A DNA stretch of 64,000 nt from NCBI GenBank assembly GCA_960531495.1, contig OY482848.1:26235343-26299342 (forward strand), given 5' to 3'. Source of the DNA: Zeus faber (lineage: Eukaryota > Chordata > Actinopteri > Zeiformes > Zeidae). Shown in pieces: positions 57,844-64,000 of the stretch (position 1 is its first letter; each line of letters starts with the position of its first letter). The position numbers and the translations under genes were made by a program. The notes beneath the pieces were generated by a model. The model did not search any database and was not told the origin of the DNA. It was given only the letters and a program-made list of their open reading frames with translations.

Positions 57844-59520
57844 TGCTGCTCAATACTCTGGAGTGATAATGGTCATGGAATAGGAGAGTCTGGCTGATTT
57901 ACATATTTTAATCTTGGGGATTTGTTTCACACGCCACGTTACGTGTTTTTGTTTGTTTGTTTTTTTTCTCCAGAATAACCTTTATGGGCTGGTTTGTGCA
58001 AAATGTCTTGGTATGCGAACATACGACCTCGGTCGGTCAAACGCTGATTCGGTCCCTGGTTTATTGGTTATTATGGAAATTATGTCTTTCTCACATGACC
58101 CAGATGCACGGTCATTGTTTAGTAGTTATAACGTAGTTATTATTGTCTTATTAAAAGTGACAAGTAAGTAGTAAGTAATCCCAAGGAGGTTATCTACTGC
58201 TTACACCGCATTTCTTATGCTGCGTTCCAGTGAAGTTGGAACTCGGGAAAACCCGACCTCCTGCTCGGGAAAGGGCAAAGGAACGCCATTTAGGAATTCC
58301 AAGTGGGAATTTAGGACCAGATCGTTTTTTATTTGGAAACACGTCTCACTTCAATCGAAACTACTACTTTTCCACGTTATGTTAGCATACGTTTTGTAGC
58401 TTGTAGAATGCACAAACATTTACTCCATGTTTGCCTCCATGTTTTCCCAAACAGAGCCCTCGGAACACATTTAGCTTAGGAAGGGAAAACTACTGAAAGT
58501 CTTTCACTGAGGAATGATCGGAACAGAGATGTGGACTCGAGTCATTGTTTTGATGACTTGCAACTTGACTTGACAGAAAATAAATGACTTGAGACTCGAC
58601 GTGGACTTGGAAGTTAAAGTACGGTGACCAGACGTCTCAGTTTAGAGCTTTAAGTCCCGACAGATATAAAATGTCCTGGTTTTCAACATTCAATACCAAA
58701 TTGTCTTGGTTTTCAGTGCTATTAAAATCATAATAATCATATTATACTTGTTTTCAGCACTTACAGTACATATATATTATAAATATACAAGGTTTAATTT
58801 GTGCCAGATTGTGCCAGAACATGTTCCAGGACCTCCCAGATTGGGACCCGCACATATTTGATTGGATCCGGCACCTCCACACTAGCTGCAAAGCTGTGGC
58901 TCGAGCTGTGAGCTCCGTGTTCCCTGTTTCTCCAAACAACACAAACAGAAATAGTGTGTTTTTAGATTATTATTAATTTTTTTTTAGGGCTGTACCTGAT
59001 TTTTTCAGTCAAATCAGATTCGCACCTGTCTCCCCCTCCGACGGTGCAGAGGATGCGCGAGCCAGCGATGGGATGCCAAAACAGTGTGTTTTCATTTTAC
59101 ATCATCTTTTGGAACGAAACAGGTGGGTATGAAACGGTATGTGATGGGGACACTTTCTCCATGATTCATTTCCCGATCACCCCCTCTCCCATGCCTTATA
59201 TGCAGAAAATAATATTAACGAGTCTACGAGTCGCACCCCGTTCCTTCATGCCCCGTCCCCATGCTGTTTTTAGTTGTTTTATTTGGAGGATTAGGGTTTT
59301 CTATCTGTTTTGTCCTGTTATTGTAATGCGCACTGACTGAAAAAGAAAAACACTGCTCGACTTGAACAATCTCAGTCGACCGACCGGTTTCCGACTGATG
59401 ATTTGAATTGCTGACTTTATGGGGCAGCCCCATTAATTTTTACGTTTCCGAATTGAACGAAACAAAAAAAGCCCCATGTGTCCCGTGCTGCCTCACGCAA
59501 GGCAGCTTAAGCTTAATATA
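56690..59520. other. rhbdl3 intron 2, segment with scattered repeat fragments
   Basis: Holds a (GT)n tract at 57770-57841. A MITE-like fragment near 58218-58330 opens TGCTGCGTTCCAGTGAAGTT, then GGAACTCGGG. A GACTTGAG-rich fragment lies at 58530-58615, next to CGGTGACCAGACGTCTCAG at 58622-58640, all resembling dispersed fish repeats. No gene is recognised. Confidence 0.4.
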
Positions 59521-59525
59521 TAATT

Positions 59526-59642
<117 letters not shown>

Positions 59643-60269
59643 AATACACACACCTTATTGTTACCTTATTGCTTCTTTTTTAACCTACAACACAGAGTAT
59701 TTGTATGCCATTGCATCCAGGACAGAGTTAGTCTGCAAGTTCAAGAGTTCAACTTCTCAACCTGCAATGCAACTCTTTATTCATTCTTAAATCATCAAGA
59801 ACTGCTGCAATAACTCTGTCCTGTGGACGACCCATGGAATGACAAGAGCACAGCATTTTGTCACACAGAACTGCCACCAATCACCCTCTTTGGAGAAGGA
59901 TCTTACCATGTTTTGGTCTATAAACAACTAATCATCATTACTACATGAGGGGGCGAATCATAATGGGTGAGACAAATAAATATAGAAACAAACAATAACA
60001 TGTACCTGGAAAAACATGAACATAGAAAAATCACACGACAACATGTATCAACAAAACCTAATAATTAAGTCCAAAAAATTGTAACAGCACTTCCTGTCAT
60101 AGTTATGGCAGTAAATGATGGAGAAAAGGAGAAGAATGTAATCAGAAGGGTGTTCGGAGGTGTGTTTGAAGCAGGTGATGGTGATGTGTGTGCCTTTGAT
60201 GAGTCTGCCTGTATATGTGTCCACCGGTGAGTGCATGGCACTTGTCACAGTTAGTTCTGTTGTGAGGGA

Positions 60270-60640
60270 GGAATTATATTGTGGCGCTCCCAAGCAGCAG
60301 AAAAGGCCCCGAAGCCACCCCTAAGTCCCGCAGCCTTATAAACACTCCACGACTGGAGGAAAGCCCCAAGCACCCTGTCCTGCAGCCACAGAAGACCACC
60401 CAGCCCCCAGAGAAGCCCGCGGAGCCCACCTACACACCACTGTCCCGGAGCCAGGTCCCATCCCAGATCAACACCAGGCCAATACTGCCCGCCCCGTAAG
60501 CCGGCGGGGCCCCAATGCCCTCCAGTAGCCCATGAAAAGGCGAGGCCCTCCATACCCCATCCAGCCAGGTGGCCTGCCTGGCCACCAGCCCTGAGCGTCC
60601 ACCCACATAGCCGAGTGCGCATGGCACAGGACACCCCGAA
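60270..60640. other. GC-rich, repeat-like stretch of unknown type
   Basis: C-rich on the + strand, with open frames on both strands (for example 60281-60499 + and 60251-60802 -). The proline-rich or glycine/tryptophan-rich translations resemble no protein I know. It abuts the dispersed repeat copy 2 and may be part of the same or a neighbouring transposon. Confidence 0.35.
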
Positions 60641-60679
60641 ATCGAAAACTATTTGACACAGATAAACAGCATAAGCTAC

Positions 60680-61692
60680 GGACACGGTGCATCTCGTTTG
60701 AATCGGTATGTCACAAACATCTTGTGGTTGAAGTTTCATCCAAATCGATCCAGATACGGAGCAGATATTAGTAAAAAACAGACTAAGTTTGACCAAAATC
60801 ACCGACAGGGTCTAATGCATTGAACGCCAAAATATGTCTAACCCGGCTGAAAGATTCTAGAACACAACAATTACATGAACTACAAACAAGGTTGAGGTGT
60901 CGTTTAAACCGGTATGTCACAAGCATCTCGTGGTTTAAGTTTCATTCAAATCGATCCACATACGGAGCAGAAATTTGTGAAAAAGTGACCAAATTTGACC
61001 CCAAATATTCAGCTGGTTGTGCTTGACTGACATGTCACTATTCATAAACAAAATGAACGAGATTAGATTTACAGTAAAACGCTTTATGACGTCATCATAC
61101 TATTTACTGTAAATATGGAGGTTCTGACTCAGAATGTACATTTGCACTGTGTCCAGTGTGCAGCGTAGGCTCAGTCGCTCCGTAGTGGTTAGAGATTACA
61201 AACTAGGTGTATATGTGTATTTATGTACCTTCTTACCTGGTAGATGTCTGTGTATCTGTTGGATTGATCCATTATTTCATTGGTCCCCATTACTTTGCAG
61301 GATTCATGAAAAATACGAAGAAATAGTAGTTCACAAAAACTTGTGACCACGTCAAGTCCACTCGAATTTACAAGTGAGTAATGGGGTCAAGAACCAGCGA
61401 GGGGTTGGAAAATAGAACCCGTGATATGGTAAATACTCAGAAATACTAAATTACACCCAGGAACGATTATAATTCTTAAAACACCGTTCTTCATGAATAT
61501 TTAAACTGAACGCCAGAAGAGAAACATGCAGACGTAAATCCATGTTGATTGGTCCAGATGTAAGTCCCCAATGTTTTTAACTTTTGTAACTTGTGATGCA
61601 TTTCACAAAAACAAAAAAACTGTAATACATACCGAAAAGGAATAAACTGGACTCTGTGTATTGTTGCCTGCAGCTATATTTATTATTATTAC

Positions 61693-61741
<49 letters not shown>

Positions 61742-61745
61742 ACTG
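60680..61745 (+). mobile_element. Unclassified dispersed repeat, copy 2, with internal duplication and (ATT)n tail
   Basis: Bases 60890-61745 match copy 1 at 11985-12840 in order and orientation. Upstream, 60690-60775 duplicates 60895-60985: both carry CGGTATGTCACAA(A/G)CATCT, CAAATCGATCCA and ATACGGAGCAGA. The element ends in ~20 ATT units at 61678-61740, at the same place as the ATT-rich end of copy 1. No conserved frame is seen. Confidence 0.8.
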
Positions 61746-62402
61746 ATTCTCTACTTCCAATGGAACGTAGCATTACACCTCAGAAGGTCTGAATCCATTC
61801 GATAACGCAACGCGGCGAGCACAAATCTATTTGTCAAACAACAAAGCATGAAAAAAAACTCTCACTAAAGGTAGTTTGGAGCCGGGTGGGTCCGGCGTGG
61901 ATCCGGCTCCCCCTGCTCGGACCCCTCCTTGGCCGCTAATTGGAGTAAAGGGATTCGGCAAACCTTGCATGAAATTGCTGTTCGAAGGCCCTTTGTTGAT
62001 AGCGGGGGTGGGTCCCTGTGCCTGTTGGCTGCAGGGTGTGTGCAGTGGAGTATGAAGTCCACTGATGGGAAAGTTTCAGCGTAGCAGGGTGCGAGTAGAA
62101 CTGGACGCGGGGACTGTTAGCGTTTGAGGGAACAGCAACGGCTGCTATTTGGGGGTGAACAAATGCAAGTTTGTGTTTGTTCATTTTTTTGTTTTGTTTT
62201 TATAGTGAAATAGTGAGCGTGAACGATGGAGCCGGGGGGGTGTACAGGGGACGAGAGAGAGAGCGAGAGAGTGAGAGAGAGAGTCAAGGGGCGGGGGAGG
62301 ATGAAATGTAGGGTATTGGGGTTTTATGTGTATGTGTGTGTGGGGTGTTAGTGATAGCTGACTGGGCCAGAGTGTGGGGGTTTGTGGAGGAGTGTGTGTG
62401 TG

Positions 62403-62456
<54 letters not shown>

Positions 62457-63808
62457 TGTGCGTGTGTGCTTGCGTGCGTGTGTGTAAATAGGGTGAGTGA
62501 TCTGTATTGGACTATAATCCTTTAGTCTGGGGAAGGAAAAAAAAGAAAACCTTGCTATTCGGACAAAATGTATGCCTGGCAAAGTGACGTACACAGAGAC
62601 ACACACAGTTGAGTCGCACACACATATACTTACATACTCACACACTCTCACATGCACACACACCGCAGAGCAACGGGACGGTCCTCGGCTGACGTTCCTT
62701 CAACATGCGGAAATGTCCCCGGCAGAAACTTGCTGATTTGCTGCAGGAGAAGGTCGGTAGAGAGCTTTGTTCAACATTTTGGAGGTTAAAGTTTTTTTTT
62801 TTTGTGTGTTTAATGTTGATTGAAATCCAGGCCAACAACATTTTTGGGTACGGTCGTGAGGTTTAGGACAAAAATACTGTTCATTTCCTGCCCGGACCAA
62901 TGTATTTTTGGTGTACGGTTTGCATTTGATGAACATTCTCTGAAGAAGCAAATTGGTGATTTATGTCAAAATGACATCATGTTGGTTTGCACAGTTACAA
63001 ATTTGAGTATTCTCAAGAGAAAGCTGGTTGTAAGAAGGGGTTCATTGAAAAGAAAGATTTTCAGGGCTGATACCCATGATCGGTGATTTAGGAGACAGAT
63101 AGCCGATGTTTGGGGCCGATATTTATTTTGCAGTTAATTTATTACCTTTTTTAGCACCATAATTTACAGTAACATAAGATAGGATAAGATAACACTATTC
63201 CAACTTTTGCATAATCGCCATTATAGGTGAGCTTGATTCTACTACCGCGTGTTTCCGTCCAGTTGTTTTGATGAGTTTTGATCCGATGTTCCAAATCTCC
63301 CAGCAAGTAGAATGGGAATAAGACGTGTTTCCATCAATTGGGTTAAGTAAAATTAATCCTGACATGCAAAATAAGAGCTTAGATGTCTAGACCTTGAAGC
63401 CTACTTTTTAAGCAGATTTTTTCCCCTTGTATTTTTAATAAATCATTTGATCAGCGATTGTTCTTTTTTCACCCTATTCTTTGTACATACTGTATATTAA
63501 ACCTGTACCTGAGCCGACCGTACCCATTTTGAATCAGTGGACTTTTCTGTACTATAAGTGAGAGGCCCGGGATTAAATGCCCTTTAAGGATTATTACTTT
63601 TGTTCAACTTCACCGGCAGGATTTGATGGTTTATTGCTCGTCTCTGTTAGCCGGCACCATTTGGCAGATGGCCCATCGGCGGTTCTGCCCTTCCTCAGTT
63701 GAAAAAATGCAGCGATTCCACAGACGACGTGAGGGCAGTAGCTCTTCTCTGTGTTGTCATTCAGCAAGAGTGCTGAGCACCTGCTGCCAGCCAACACTGC
63801 CATATGGC
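61746..63808. other. rhbdl3 intron 2, last segment before the final CA tract
   Basis: Contains GA runs (62254-62285) and GT tracts (62391-62485). No exon with rhomboid or EF-hand sequence was found. Confidence 0.4.
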
Positions 63809-63820
63809 ACACACACATGC

Positions 63821-63868
<48 letters not shown>

Positions 63869-63879
63869 ACACACACACA

Positions 63880-63944
<65 letters not shown>
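63809..63944. repeat. (CA)n microsatellite, ~67 units
   Basis: CA run with two GACA interruptions; a short ATTC tetramer run closes the window at 63983-63999. Confidence 0.98.
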
Positions 63945-63945
<1 letters not shown>

Positions 63946-64000
63946 GTTTCGGGTTCAGGTAACCTGGATTCGGAGGTGTTACTCATTCATTCATTCATTG

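Noticed and set aside
60251-60802. 183-codon minus-strand open frame rich in Gly, Trp and Leu
   Set aside because: Probably a GC-rich reading of a repeat; no family resemblance, and it runs against the intron of rhbdl3.

Overview
The window looks like teleost fish nuclear DNA. It holds intron-rich vertebrate genes with GT..AG introns, two CpG-rich promoter regions, very long di- and tetranucleotide microsatellites, and fish-type repeats: Tc1/mariner, L2-like LINEs, hAT MITEs, a tRNA-derived SINE, and a DIRS/Ngaro-type tyrosine-recombinase retroelement.

Three host genes lie head to tail on the + strand. Bases 1-2629 carry the last exons of adap2 (Arf-GAP with dual PH domains), including most of its second PH domain. 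Bases 5581-21738 carry a complete rhot1 (Miro1) gene. I could define all of its splice junctions: 19 constitutive exons encoding 619 residues, plus one 123-nt in-frame cassette exon (660 residues when included). Bases 27579-28501 carry the first two coding exons of rhbdl3 (rhomboid-like 3); the second is a 24-nt microexon. The remaining ~35.5 kb (28502-64000) appears to be a single very large rhbdl3 intron. The order adap2 - rhot1 - rhbdl3 agrees with human 17q11.2, which supports the assignments.

Repeats make up much of the rest. The rhot1 introns hold a Tc1-unrelated set of MITEs, a LINE 3' end, a SINE, a near-perfect 98-bp palindrome, an unclassified ~0.85-kb dispersed repeat, and an antisense relic of 28S ribosomal DNA. 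The adap2-rhot1 spacer holds a degraded Tc1-like transposon. The rhbdl3 intron holds an L2-like LINE, a decayed DIRS/Ngaro-like element (about 35.4-38.5 kb), a second LINE 3' end expanded by higher-order tandem repeats and CTG/TTG triplet tracts (about 48.95-50.5 kb), a hAT MITE with an exact 8-bp target duplication, a second copy of the dispersed repeat family, and more than a dozen CA/GT tracts.

I see no operon-like or defence-like system and no CRISPR array. The best leads are the regulated-looking rhot1 cassette exon behind a GT/CCT tract, the rDNA relic, the palindrome, and the LINE-embedded triplet array. Exon calls rest on reading frame, splice phase and remembered human protein sequence; no alignment was run.
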